Shown here: positions 45,587 to 56,220 of the stretch, piece by piece | Layout: each line of letters opens with the position of its first letter | Position numbering within the stretch: position 1 is the first letter of the stretch | Assembly: GCF_009905375.1 (NCBI RefSeq) | Contig: NC_133650.1 | Location: 174,787,565 to 174,851,564, forward strand | Length of the DNA: 64,000 bases | Origin: Apium graveolens | Lineage: Eukaryota > Streptophyta > Magnoliopsida > Apiales > Apiaceae | Reading direction: 5' to 3' | Made by a program: the position numbers and the translations under genes | Notes under the pieces: generated by a model | Database searches by the model: none | What the model saw: the letters and a program-made list of their open reading frames with translations, nothing else | Told to the model about the DNA's origin: nothing

Positions 45587-47443
45587 ATGGCGGATTCCGA
45601 TTCATCTCACTCCCATGTCCCCCAAGCTGTTGCCCGTCCCTCTAGGGCCAGCCGAGGTAAAAAATCTCTTGTACATTCCTCAGTTATTTCTCTTAGGGAT
45701 CTTTTAACCGAATTTGGGCAAGCCTTTCCTAACATGTTACACTTAGATGCATATAATTATCCTTCTAGATTTGGTCCAGATCAAGTAGGTACCATAGCCC
45801 GCCTTTTTGGCATTTCCCACCCTTATAGGGCCGAGGCTCCAGGCCCAAATGATAGGGCCTGCTACCCAAAACCTGGGGCCATTCGGGTCTATAAGGAAAC
45901 CTTCTATGCTGGTTTTCGCCTACCTCCTCATCCTTTTGTTTTTCGCCTTTTGGCTGAGGCCCGAGTCTGTCCGACCCAACTCACACCCAACTCTTGGCGT
46001 TTTATTCACTGTTATATGGCCCAATCTCGTAAACACGGTTTTGAGCCAAATGTTTGTGTCTTTCGTTATTTATTTAAATTTGTAAATGCTTCTGAGGACC
46101 AAGGATGGGTCAAAATAGTTCATAGATCCTTGGCTCGTTCCTGCTTTATTTCTGGCACCAATCCCGACTCGTATCCAACATGGAAAAGTGAGTGGTTTTA
46201 TATATTTCTGGATTCCGAGGAGGGTTGGGACCATTTTTTCAGGCCCAACTTCTCAAAAAGTATAGACGGGTCTTTAAGAGACCTAAAATTGGGGATAGAT
46301 GAGGATGCGGCCATCAAGGCCATTACTGCTGATAACTTGCACCATTGCGCTCTCATCCTTTCAGAGGGTAATTTGCAAGGTGTAGGTCTAAGTGACCTTG
46401 GTCCCGAGGGTATTTCTTTCCCCTTTTTGTTCCATTTCCTCCATTCTCTATTTGTCCTTTTCCTTATGTGCTCGTATTTGCCTGCAGCTAGGGCCGCTTT
46501 GGACACGATCTTCAAGAAGCGGGAGGCCCGTGCCGCCAAGGGCTCTGCTGTTGAGAGCCACCGCGACAAGCGGGTTAGGATTGGTGACGGCCCTTCAGTC
46601 ACGGTTCAGGAGGCCGTCCCTACTTTTTTATCCCAGAGGCCTCCTAGCCTTGATGAAGATAACTCTCCCTTCACCGTCACTTGGGGCCTTCAGAGGAGGG
46701 ACACGGTGGTAGGGAGTTCCGAGGCTGCCGCCGTTTGGTCTCAGAGTGTGATCACGCCTCGTGACAGGGCTGAGATCGTCGAGTCTTCTGATGACCTACA
46801 GATTGAACGTCTGGGTGCTCAGACCGTGGCTTCTGTAAGCCTCTTCCTTTTTTAACTGTTTTTTTTTTTTTTTTTTTTTTGCTTATTATTACTTACTTAC
46901 TACATGTTCATGCAGATGAATACCTATCTCCAGGCTGCCCTTCACAATTTGAAGGATGTGAGGACCAGCCTAACTATTGCTGAGAGGGACAGGGATAGGT
47001 ACCTCAAGGCTTCCGAGGCCAACTTCACTCGTTTTCGTGAGGTAGAGAAGGAGCTGGCGGACGAGAAGGAGAAAGTTCGTAAGCTGGAGCTGGATGCTCA
47101 AAGGGCCCGAGCTGAGGTGATAGCTGAGTATAAGGCATCTCAGGACTTTCAGGATGTCCTAAATGCTGAGTACGATGCTAACTTCCCGGAGACCTTTTCT
47201 AGCTGTTGGGAGCAGATAGTAGAGGAGATTGGGAAGAAGATTCCGGAGGTGACTCTTACTGCCTATCCAGTCCCTGATATTCCTGGGAAAGAGCCTCTTC
47301 TTGATGACATCCCTCTTTCTCCTATTCTTGCTTCTTCTGCTGAGGCCGAAGCTGTTTCTCCTCGAGGTGCTGATCATGTTCCAGTTCCTTCTTCTGCTGC
47401 CAATGAAGGAAACATCGATGATGACTTCTTCAAGGATCTTTGA
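45587..47443 (+). CDS. Antisense ORF (aORF) of the Tat element D, three exons
   Basis: Proposed join 45587-46409, 46488-46834, 46916-47443 (565 aa). Starts at ATG 45587 (MADSDSSHSHVPQ); the open frame extends 12 bases further up only through a TTG. Intron 1 (78 bp) begins GTATTTC and ends CTGCAG, in frame, so unspliced RNA stays open. Intron 2 (81 bp) begins GTAAGC, has a long T run and ends CATGCAG; unspliced, it hits a stop. The N-terminal part (about residues 20-270) resembles the plant domain called putative gypsy-type transposon (SLRDLLTEFGQAFP ... FRLLAEARVCPTQLTPNSWRF). The third exon encodes a coiled coil (AERDRDRY ... VEKELADEKEKVRKLELDA) and ends acidic (NIDDDFFKDL). Antisense ORFs between pol and the 3' LTR are described for Tat elements; their function is unknown. 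Convergent with gag-pol. Confidence 0.75.
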
Positions 47444-47800
47444 GTATTTTGTTTTTCTTGTTTGGCCCATTGTGGCTTTCTATGTATTGACTTGATCGCA
47501 TTCAGAACTTATTACCCTTCGGGGCTTGTATTCTATATGTTGCTTTTCTTGCCTTTTTCTGTTTTATCTTTACAATCTTAATATGCATTTGAACCTTAAA
47601 CATCCTTAGATAGAAATAATTTCAAACTCTTTAATATGAAGTCTGGTTTTCCAAAACCTTACATAGCATGGGTTCGACCCTAATCAACAATAACTAGACA
47701 ATGTAAATTCTACTGGAATATAAAATCCTATGCAAGCAAAGCTTCTAGGTGCTTTTAAACCTACTTGTCAATGACAAGTGATAATCGTACTTCTCCTATC
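47444..47800. other. Spacer between the convergent aORF and gag-pol of D
   Basis: 357 bases, non-coding, AT-rich. Transcripts of both genes should end in or beyond this stretch. No clear polyadenylation signal recognised. Confidence 0.6.
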
Positions 47801-50800
47801 TTACACATAGTAAACCTTCAGGTTTTGTGCGTGCCAGGTCCTCGGGACTTCAAAACCTTCCATAGTTTCCAGCTTGTAGGTTCCTCTACCCTGAACGCTC
47901 TTGACTCTGTACGGCCCTTCCCAATTCGGGGCAAGCTTCCCTTTTTGTCCTACACCAGATGCTTCTATCTTCCTCAAGATTAGATCGCCTTGTTTAAAAA
48001 ACCTTTCTTTAACCCTTAGGTTGTAGTAGAATGAAGCTTTTTTCTGATATTCTACTATCTTTGCATGTGCTTTATCTCGCACTTCATCAATTAAATCCAG
48101 GGCTAATCTCTGCCCTTCCTCATTTTCTTTCTCATCGAAAGCCTGAATCCTTGGAGAGGAATGTGATATCTCCACGGGAACTACTGCTTCCGCCCCATAT
48201 GCCAACATGAAAGGAGTTGCATCTGTCGTGACTCTACAAGTAGTCCTGTAGGCCCATAATATTGGAAGTATCTCATCTACCCAATTATTTCTTGACTTCT
48301 CGATCCTCTTCTTTAGTCCATCCAGGATTATCCGATTTGCTACCTCCGCTTGCCCATTGGCTTGCGGGTGAGCCACAGAGGTGAACCGTAACTCAATTTC
48401 ATTTTCTTCGCAATACTTCTTGAATTCCTCGTTGTTGAATTGTGTTCCATTGTCAGTGACGAGGATACGGGGAATTCCATATCGGCACATAATGTTTTCC
48501 CACAGGAATTGTGCAACCTGCTTAGTTGTGATTTTGGCCAAAGGCTTGGCTTTTATCCACTTGGTGAAATAATCAATGGCTACAATCAGAAACTTCCTTT
48601 GTGCTGTGGCCATAGGAAAAGGCCCTAGAATATCCATCCCCCACATAGCAAAGGGGATTGGGGAGTTGATAGAGGTCAGCATCTCGGGGGGTAGTCTAAC
48701 AACTGGTGCGTGCTTCTGACAGCGATCACACTTCTTCACATATTCTTTGGCATCAGCCATCATTTCTGGCCAATAGAAACCTAAACGAGTTATCTTATGA
48801 GCCAAGGCCCTGCCCCCCAAGTGTTGTCCACAAACACCTTCATGCACTTCTTCAAGAGCTAAGCGTGCCTCATCGGGCCTGAGGCACCTCAAGTAAGGAA
48901 CCACGAAAGATCTTTTATATAAGATCCCATCTATCAAAGAGTACCTTAGTGCTCGAACAGTTAACTTCCGTGCCTCAATCGCATCGCTTGGCAACCAACC
49001 GGTCTGAATGTGAGCCTTGATGGGATCAATCCATGACGTTCCCAAGCCTACGGGAGCCACAAGCTTAACATCTATGCTTCGTGTCTTCAAAACACGGAAG
49101 TACACACTTCCTGAACTTTCTTCAATCTCAGATGAAGCAAACTTTGATAGCGCATCCGCTTTAGCATTTTCTTCCCTTGGAATGTGTTCAACATGGCATT
49201 CATTAAATTGGGTCATCACAGCCCTTACTAGGCGAACATACTTTGCCATCGTATCATCCCTTGCTTCAAATTCTCCCTTTACCTGGGATATGATCAACTT
49301 CGAGTCTCCACGGACCTTTAAGTTTTTGACTCTAAGTGTCCCAGCTAGACCAAGGCCAGCAATCAGGGCTTCATACTCTGCCTCATTGTTTGTGGTTGGG
49401 AAGTCTAGCTTCATGGCATACTCAATTAAGAATCCATCAGGGCTTTGCAAAACCAACCCTGCTCCACTGGAATTTGTTTTTGATGCTCCATCAAAATAGA
49501 GAACCCAATATTCTTTCTCCTTGTCCCCATTGTCGACTCCCTTGTCTTGAGGTGTGGTATCTTCCTGCCCCCCGACTTCTTGGTTGGGTATGGTACATTC
49601 CACCACGAAGTCAGCTAGTGCCTGGGCTTTTATGGCCATACGTGGCTTATACTTGAGATCGAACTCTCCCAACTCTATTGCCCACTTAATCAGTCTCCCA
49701 CTTGCCTTGGGACTGTGAATGATATTTCTCAGTGGCTGATTTGTTAGCACTTCAATTTGGTGAGCTTGAAAATAAGGACGCAGCTTTCTTGAAGCCATTA
49801 CCAAGGCTAAAGCGAATTTCTCAATGGCTGAATAATTCAACTCAGCACCATGCAAAATTTTGCTGACATAGTATACGGGTTTCTGGACTTTCAGTTCCTC
49901 CTTAACCAACACCGCGCTCAAGGCGCTTTCTGAAACAGCCAAGTACAAGAATAAAACTTCACCCAGAACTGGCTTGGCCAACAACGGGGCCTGGCCCATA
50001 TACTTCTTTAACTCTTCAAATGCCTTCTGATTTTCCTCACTCCATACAAAGTCTTTAATGTTCTTTAATGACTTGAAGAATGACAAGCACTTGTCTCCTG
50101 ACTTGGAGATGAATCGTCCTAGCGCAGCAACCCTTCCTGTGAGTTTCTGAACATCCTTGACAGTTTTTGGGGGTTCCATGTCCAGGATTGCCTTTATTTT
50201 ATCGGGATTTGCCTCAATTCCCCTCTTCGAGACCATCAATCCCAAGAATTTTCCAGATCCTACTCCGAAAGCACACTTCGTCGGATTCAACATCATCTTG
50301 TGGTACCTCAGGACCTCAAAAGCTTCCCTTAAATGGGCTATATGATCAGTCTTTACTAGACTCTTGACTAACATGTCATCAACATAGACTTCCATAGTCT
50401 TACCAATAAGATCCTTAAAAATATTATTCACCAACCTTTGATAGGTGGCTCCTGCATTCTTGAGACCAAACGCCATAACAAGATAACAATAAACACCAAA
50501 GTCAGTGATAAATGATACCTTTGGAATGTCATCCTTATGCATTTTGATCTGGTTGTATCCGCTAAACCCATCCATGAAACTCAGCATCTCATGTCCAGCG
50601 GTAGCATCAATCAAAGTATCAATTCTAGGCAGCGGAAAACAGTCTTTGGGGCATGCATCATTCAGATCGGTGAAGTCTATACACATCCTCCACTTTCCAT
50701 TAGCCTTCTTCACCATTACAGGGTTTGCTAACCACTCCGGAAATTGAATCTCCTCAATGAATCCAGCCTCTAAGAGCTTTTCCACTTCCTGCTTTATAGC

Positions 50801-53506
50801 CTCATGTCTTTCCGGGGCAAAATTTCTTTTCTTTTGTTTCACTGTCTTCCGGCTTGGATCTACGTTTAGCTTGTGAGTAATTAACTCCGGGTCTATGCCT
50901 GGCATATCAGCTGCTGACCATGCAAACACATCACTATTTTCTTGCAAAAATTTCACTAACTTCCCTTTAAGGGGCTCCTCTAATGTGGCTCCAATGAAAG
51001 TCGTCCTCTCAGGATTCTCGGGGTATAAAGGAACCGAGACCAATTCTTCTGCTGGCCTTCCTCTATTCTCATCATTTTCTCGAACATCCATATCTTCAAT
51101 AGGAAGAACCTGCCCCCCGACTCCATCTGCCCTCAAAGAGGCCACATAACAGCTTCTAGCCATTTTTTGATCTCCTCTCTCTTCTCCAATCCCGTTTCGG
51201 GTGGGAAACTTCATGACTGAATGGTAGGAAGAGGGGACTGCCTTGAAGGCATGTATCCCTGTTCTCCCCATGATAGCATTATAAGTTGAACTAGCCTTTA
51301 CCACTACGAAATCCAGCATCTGCGTTGCTTGCCTTGGCTCTGTACCTATGGTGGTTGGCAACTTGATTATCCCTTCCACAGGACATTCTACTCCAGCAAA
51401 TCCATATATCGGCATGTCGGTTGGTGTTAACTGGGAGTCGTTATACCCCATCCTTAGAAAGGTGTCGTGGAGCAAGATATCCACAGAAGCACCATTATCC
51501 ACAAGGACCCTCTTAACCGGGCTATTTCCTATTATTGGTGTTATGACCAGCGGGTCGTCATGGGGAAACTTCACACCCTCTAGGTCGGAATCATCAAAAG
51601 CCAATGTTACTTCTGTCCTGGCCCTCTTCGGGGCTTCTCCAACAATATGCATAACCTCTCTAGTATATGCCTTTCTGGAATTTTTGGACAATCCAGCAGC
51701 AGTTGGACCTCCAAAGATCGTGTTTATCACAGGCCCTCGAGGTCTCGGCCCTCCATAAATGGTGTTTATAACTGGTCCTCTAGGCTGGGGGTTTTGCCCC
51801 TGATCGTCTTGGTCCCTCCTACGATCTTCAAAGTTCTTCCTTCCATTATTATTTCTGTCCCCTCCATCTCCAGTATACTTGTTCAATCTTCCTTTTCGAA
51901 TCAAAAACTCAATTTCATCTTTCAATTGCCTACACTCATCGGTGTCATGGCCAACATCTTTGTGAAACCTGCAATACTTGCCCTTATCTAGCTTGGCGGG
52001 ATCAGCCTTCAAGGGCTTAGGCCAGCGAATATCTCTGTCTTTCTCAATCTCCATCAAAATCTGACTTCTGGGAGCATTCAACTTAGCGTATTCAGTGAAC
52101 TTTTGGCCAGGTCCTCCCTTCTTGGGGGTTGAATCAGGGTTTTGTTCGGTTCTAGGATATTTGTCCTTAGCGATATAGTCCAAATCAGTTTTTCGTTTCT
52201 TGCCTCCAGTGGGCTCATTACTTACTACGGTCTTCCTCATACTTTCTTCAACCTTGATATACTTCCCTGCCCTCTCTTGGAGCTGCAACATGCTCTCAGG
52301 GGGTCGTTTGGCCAAAGACATCTTGAAAAACTCATCCCTAGTTCCTTGTTGCAGTGCTATCATGGCTACCTTATCATCAAGGTCTGGGACTTTTAAAGCC
52401 TCCTTTGTAAAACGATTCAGGTAATCTCTTAAGGATTCCTTAGCTCCCTGCACAAGACTCATAAGAGATGCTGAACTTTTCTCATGGACTCTTCCACTGA
52501 TGAATTGCTTAATAAAAGCCTGACTTAATTCTCTGAATGATCCAATAGAATTTGGGGGTAGGCGACTGTACCATCTTTGAGCCATACCCGACAGGGTTTG
52601 AGGAAAGGCCCGACATTTTATAGCATCGTTCACGGGTTGCAGCAGCAGTGCATTAGAGAATGTCCTAACATGATTAGCGGGGTCTCCCGTGCCATCATAG
52701 GCTTTGATAGTGGGCATCTTGAATTTCCTTGAGATATGGGCATTCATTATCTCTTCTGTGAAGGGTGGAGTTGGATCATCAGGATCTCCAAGGGGAAGGA
52801 GATTGCTTGGATCAGTTCTTGGGACAGCAGCCCTTCTTCTTACCGGACCATCCAGGTCTATGATAGGAGGAGGATTTCTCCCCCTATGAGGTATGTGGGT
52901 TCTGGTGGCTTGGTGAGCCTCCAAGTCACGCCTCAGCCTTTGGATTTCAGCCTCATGAGCCCTGATCTTTTCCTGCACTTCTTGGGGATTCGCCCCTGGG
53001 GTGCTTTGGGGGCGTTGCCTTCCATCGGCCATTGGCTCTTTTCCAGGACGCCTCCTTCTCGGGGCCACTTCATCATCCGAAGACTCGGAGTCTCTCTCAG
53101 TGTATGGACCAGAAAATTCCCGATCCTCAGGGATAGGATCCAAACCTCGTATATAGGGGGGCGACCGCCCTCGTGCTTCGCTTCGCCCAGTATATCCGCT
53201 TCCTCCAACCTCAGGATGAAGGGGCATCCCATAAGGGGGGTTAGTAGTAACAATAGTTGAATATTCATACCCGACGGGTCGAGAATTCACAGGTATATGT
53301 ATTTGTTGAACTTGAGGATTCGTACCTTGAATAGTCGGGGGAGTTGTCCCTTGTGGCTGAGGATGAGTTGCCCCTGTCTGGGCTTCCCCCTGAGTAGATG
53401 CATAAGTTGAATGGGGAGGAACCTCCACGGTTGATGAAATCACCTGGGTTGCCTCTAATGGTGTTCCTTCCTCTAGAGCTCCAATTGTTCTCCGTGTTCT
53501 CGCCAT
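47801..53506 (-). CDS. gag-pol: Gag-Pol polyprotein of the Tat element D, intact
   Basis: One frame of 1901 codons from ATG 53506 (MARTRRTIGALEEG); the open frame runs 44 codons further up into PBS and LTR without an ATG that fits. Domains by residue: proline- and glutamine-rich N-terminus; Gag capsid about 270-440 (FKMPTIKAYDGTGDPANHVR); knuckle near 510 (CRFHKDVGHDTDEC); protease with VDNGAS, Asp at 670; RT about 930-1070 with CIDFTDLNDACPKD, FMDGFSGYNQI and YVDD at 1041-1044; a first RNase H about 1160-1270 lacking clear catalytic acids; a second, archaeal-type RNase H about 1335-1470 (YFDGASKTNSSGAG, NNEAEYEALIAGL, NAKADALSKFA); integrase zinc finger about 1560-1610 (HLGGRALAHKI ... CDRCQ); integrase core with Asp 1625, Asp 1685 and Glu 1721, a DD35E spacing. 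No stop or frameshift. All catalytic residues I can check are present, so the product could be active. Confidence 0.95.
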   Translation of the reverse strand: MARTRRTIGALEEGTPLEATQVISSTVEVPPHSTYASTQGEAQTGATHPQPQGTTPPTIQGTNPQVQQIHIPVNSRPVGYEYSTIVTTNPPYGMPLHPEVGGSGYTGRSEARGRSPPYIRGLDPIPEDREFSGPYTERDSESSDDEVAPRRRRPGKEPMADGRQRPQSTPGANPQEVQEKIRAHEAEIQRLRRDLEAHQATRTHIPHRGRNPPPIIDLDGPVRRRAAVPRTDPSNLLPLGDPDDPTPPFTEEIMNAHISRKFKMPTIKAYDGTGDPANHVRTFSNALLLQPVNDAIKCRAFPQTLSGMAQRWYSRLPPNSIGSFRELSQAFIKQFISGRVHEKSSASLMSLVQGAKESLRDYLNRFTKEALKVPDLDDKVAMIALQQGTRDEFFKMSLAKRPPESMLQLQERAGKYIKVEESMRKTVVSNEPTGGKKRKTDLDYIAKDKYPRTEQNPDSTPKKGGPGQKFTEYAKLNAPRSQILMEIEKDRDIRWPKPLKADPAKLDKGKYCRFHKDVGHDTDECRQLKDEIEFLIRKGRLNKYTGDGGDRNNNGRKNFEDRRRDQDDQGQNPQPRGPVINTIYGGPRPRGPVINTIFGGPTAAGLSKNSRKAYTREVMHIVGEAPKRARTEVTLAFDDSDLEGVKFPHDDPLVITPIIGNSPVKRVLVDNGASVDILLHDTFLRMGYNDSQLTPTDMPIYGFAGVECPVEGIIKLPTTIGTEPRQATQMLDFVVVKASSTYNAIMGRTGIHAFKAVPSSYHSVMKFPTRNGIGEERGDQKMARSCYVASLRADGVGGQVLPIEDMDVRENDENRGRPAEELVSVPLYPENPERTTFIGATLEEPLKGKLVKFLQENSDVFAWSAADMPGIDPELITHKLNVDPSRKTVKQKKRNFAPERHEAIKQEVEKLLEAGFIEEIQFPEWLANPVMVKKANGKWRMCIDFTDLNDACPKDCFPLPRIDTLIDATAGHEMLSFMDGFSGYNQIKMHKDDIPKVSFITDFGVYCYLVMAFGLKNAGATYQRLVNNIFKDLIGKTMEVYVDDMLVKSLVKTDHIAHLREAFEVLRYHKMMLNPTKCAFGVGSGKFLGLMVSKRGIEANPDKIKAILDMEPPKTVKDVQKLTGRVAALGRFISKSGDKCLSFFKSLKNIKDFVWSEENQKAFEELKKYMGQAPLLAKPVLGEVLFLYLAVSESALSAVLVKEELKVQKPVYYVSKILHGAELNYSAIEKFALALVMASRKLRPYFQAHQIEVLTNQPLRNIIHSPKASGRLIKWAIELGEFDLKYKPRMAIKAQALADFVVECTIPNQEVGGQEDTTPQDKGVDNGDKEKEYWVLYFDGASKTNSSGAGLVLQSPDGFLIEYAMKLDFPTTNNEAEYEALIAGLGLAGTLRVKNLKVRGDSKLIISQVKGEFEARDDTMAKYVRLVRAVMTQFNECHVEHIPREENAKADALSKFASSEIEESSGSVYFRVLKTRSIDVKLVAPVGLGTSWIDPIKAHIQTGWLPSDAIEARKLTVRALRYSLIDGILYKRSFVVPYLRCLRPDEARLALEEVHEGVCGQHLGGRALAHKITRLGFYWPEMMADAKEYVKKCDRCQKHAPVVRLPPEMLTSINSPIPFAMWGMDILGPFPMATAQRKFLIVAIDYFTKWIKAKPLAKITTKQVAQFLWENIMCRYGIPRILVTDNGTQFNNEEFKKYCEENEIELRFTSVAHPQANGQAEVANRIILDGLKKRIEKSRNNWVDEILPILWAYRTTCRVTTDATPFMLAYGAEAVVPVEISHSSPRIQAFDEKENEEGQRLALDLIDEVRDKAHAKIVEYQKKASFYYNLRVKERFFKQGDLILRKIEASGVGQKGKLAPNWEGPYRVKSVQGRGTYKLETMEGFEVPRTWHAQNLKVYYV

Positions 53507-53521
53507 GGTTGTTGTTGTGTT

Positions 53522-53537
53522 CCCACAGACGGCGCCA
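53522..53537 (-). other. PBS of element D
   Basis: The minus strand reads TGGCGCCGTCTGTGGG, two bases inside the 5' LTR. This type is usual in Tat/Ogre elements and, to my knowledge, matches a tRNA-Arg; it differs from the Athila tRNA-Asp type. Confidence 0.8.
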
Positions 53538-53539
53538 AA

Positions 53540-54109
53540 TGTTATGGATAAAAAACCAAGGTTATTACTTGCTGTATTTAACACTAAGATTCGAGAGCTC
53601 AAGGCCTTTAATGGCTGCTCTCGTGTTTCGTGACTCAATCTGCCTTTACGAGATGCCTACGTATCTCTGTGAATTAGAGAATCAAGCCAAAAAACGTAGT
53701 TCTGATTGGTGGGGGTGAGACCCCTTATATAGATGTTGGGAGTCCTTGAATTGGACTTGGTATAGGAGACTTGGTGGGCAAGTCTCATAGTTAGAATGGA
53801 CTTTGGAGTCCTAGATAGTAGGAAATTGATTCCTTATCCTTTTAGGTCCCATTGAGGCTAATCTCCAAGGATTTATATTCTTATCGGGACTCTTTTCAAC
53901 ATCTGTTTTGTCCCTTATTAATTAATTACGAAATTAATTAATAATCAGGGCTTTTGGGCCTTTTTTATTCCATCAGGCCTGATCTGGTCCATCAGGTTTA
54001 ACCTTTCTGGTCTGAGTATCATATATCTTTTTATTGGGTCTAGCAGCCCACAAATTGTACAATTAATGCAGTATTTAATAATACAATCATAATTTATTTA
54101 TCCCTATCA
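53540..54109 (-). repeat. 5' LTR of element D (570 bp)
   Basis: Promoter-bearing LTR on the minus strand. TATA box CTATATAAGG at about 53724-53733, about 220 bases from the ATG of gag. Followed on the + strand by the TSD ATTTT at 54110-54114. Confidence 0.95.
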
Positions 54110-55818
54110 ATTTTCAAAGCTCGATAATTAGTATTAAATCATTTTAAAGTCAGATTCGGGTGTTCGAACCCTATTATTTAATTATAAATTGATTCGGAGT
54201 CCCGTTTTAATTCTGAAAAATGTCCAAAAATTCGTAATAAGTACCTGACAAATTATTTTGACCCCAAATCTTCTTTGAAAAATTATTTTGATCGAATATC
54301 TTGCATGTTATATGCTACGTGCTATCTTATTGATGTGTTATATGCCTATATGATTATTGTTTGACTATTTTAGTCATAACTTTCAATCCATAAATCGGAT
54401 TTGGGTAAACGAATGGTAGATAAAAGCTTATGACGTCTATGTGACGATTAGAATAACATGAGATTGAATATTAAAAAATACTTAGAATACTTGTGATGCC
54501 TAGCAGTGTCAGTGAGGCATAGGAAAGAAAACCAGTGATTCGTAAATAGAACGGAAGCGTAGAAACAGAAGGCAAGTGATTGTTAAATAAAAACAAGGCA
54601 TAGAAAGAGAAGAAAAGTGATTGATGAGTAAAATTATGAGATGAATACAAGTAAAGTTGCAAATCATCTGTGATAAGGCAAGTATTTCTGAACCTTCTTC
54701 AAGATATATTGCAAATATTTTTGAACTTTCTCATAACATGTTGCTATTATTTCAAAATAACTCTTGTTTATATTGCAAGCACTTTAAACTATTCAACCTT
54801 GAACCCTGATTCTTATTGATCTTGAGCCATAAGCCTGATTCTTCATAATCCATTGATTGTTGAATTCTCAGATACGAGCCAGACACCTACGATACTACTC
54901 CATAAATACATAACTACCACATACTGATTCTGATATTGAATTGCTTGACATACCAACCCTTATTCCTTGCTTAACAGAAGACCAATCCTTGGAACCCTTA
55001 AACCCTTGGTCTTCTACTTTCTGATTCTTTTCTTGATTGCAAGCCAATCTTTTTAAATTCCTTGTTATACCTTCATGGTATTGTAAATTACCATATGCTT
55101 CAAGATAAATGTTGTTTATGATTCAACTTATTGATTTACATTGGTTATAATTTTGAATTGTTTTAGAATTGGATGGTTTTATAAATATGGACCAGATTCG
55201 TGGTCAGACCAGATTGGTTGTCATAGTAGGCCAATACGTACCTTGGATCCAGTATATAGAGCAAAGCTGGGAGCCTTGCTCGGGGTTAGTGTGTGACTGA
55301 TCAGCAGCCTAACCTTGGTTTTTAAAATTAAAAGTGAATATCCAATTCTAATCATTGCTTATTCAAAAACTTGATTCTTCTGAATTATTTCAATTGGTTA
55401 TTGTTTAACCTCAGTTATTGTTATTATGACTTGCTGAGCTAGTTAGCTCACTCTTGCAAACCTTTTTATGTTTTCAACAGTTGAAAATGATATTGTTGGT
55501 AATGCGGATTCCCAGTCCAGTGTGCGAGCTAGGATTCCAGGTTAAGTTGGATCGAGCTAGCAGGAGCTTTATATTGTAGATGAGTTATGCGAAATTGTAA
55601 GAACGATATCATTATCAGTTGTAAGTTGAACTAGTTGGGTTTTGGTATGATGTAATAAAAGATAAGATTGTGGCTTTTTTCATACTTGAACCTGTTGCGA
55701 TCCATGGTTGTGAAACGAAGGGTCAATGCATATAAAATTTTATATACAGGTTTATATATTATGTGTGTGTGTGTGTTGTGAGCCCCAAACTTCTGACCCG
55801 GGTTTGGAGGGTGTTACA
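54110..55818 (+). repeat. 3' LTR of element A, second part
   Basis: Continues 43570 after D and matches 7520-9187. A short TG repeat (about 55761-55774) is expanded compared with the 5' LTR. Ends GGAGGGTGTTACA at 55818. The first five bases are the TSD copy of D. Confidence 0.9.
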
Positions 55819-56220
55819 TCTATGATCCTTAAGATTGACTTGACTTACCAGTTTACCCTTTTTGGGTGGTGCCTAGTACATCCCGTCTAGCTTTGTGGTA
55901 TATGAAATTTTTTAATGTTGTATTTTAATGGTGCTGGAAGGTTGCTCGGTTGTTGTTGTATTGAGAGGACATACGATAATGTTTAGTACCTTTATATTCC
56001 AGTTTTCTGCGATGTTGTTGATTATGCTACTGTTAACGTTGCTATTGTTGCTAATGTTTCTAATCTAGAAATCTTTTATAAATGGATCCTAAAAAATAAA
56101 GACATGGGTATATTGATTGGGCAACATTTTCTTGACACAGGTGCACCGTTTGAACGGTGACATTTTTGTTATACAATCTAGTTATTTTTTTGAATAAATT
56201 CCCTGTTATATTTCAGGAAA
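55819..56220 (+). other. Leader of element C, right part
   Basis: Starts with the presumed TSD copy TCTAT and runs to the gag start. Non-coding, T-rich. Confidence 0.55.

Larger units (their letters stand above)
43571..54109 (-). mobile_element. Element D: complete, young Tat-lineage Ty3/gypsy retrotransposon
   Basis: Both LTRs are exactly 570 bp and differ at two positions by eye (A/G in CATCTRTTTT, A/C in AATAMAATC). The TSD is ATTTT at 43566-43570 and 54110-54114. On the minus strand the order is 5' LTR (54109-53540), PBS, an uninterrupted gag-pol frame, an antisense gene and tandem repeats, PPT, and 3' LTR (44140-43571). The dual RNase H and the antisense ORF are known traits of the Tat group (Ogre/Retand relatives). 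Everything needed for autonomous transposition appears present. It is inserted in A's 3' LTR. Confidence 0.95.
5716..55818 (+). mobile_element. Element A: Tekay/Del-like LTR retrotransposon with two nested insertions
   Basis: The 5' LTR (5716-9187) and 3' LTR (41722-55818, split by element D) start TGTAATATCC and end GTGTTACA. A tRNA-Met PBS follows the 5' LTR and a PPT precedes the 3' LTR. The flanking 5-mers are TCTGT (5711-5715) and TCTAT (55819-55823), a TSD with one difference. With E and D removed the element is about 12.7 kb, of which about 5.7 kb is internal and has no intact gene. Lineage is inferred from the PBS type, long LTRs, similarity to F and decayed integrase traces. It is inserted in the leader of C. 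Confidence 0.85.

Noticed and set aside
53507..53638. N-terminal extension of the D polyprotein by 44 codons
   Set aside because: It has no fitting ATG and runs through the PBS into the LTR. The ATG at 53506 after the PBS is the sensible start.
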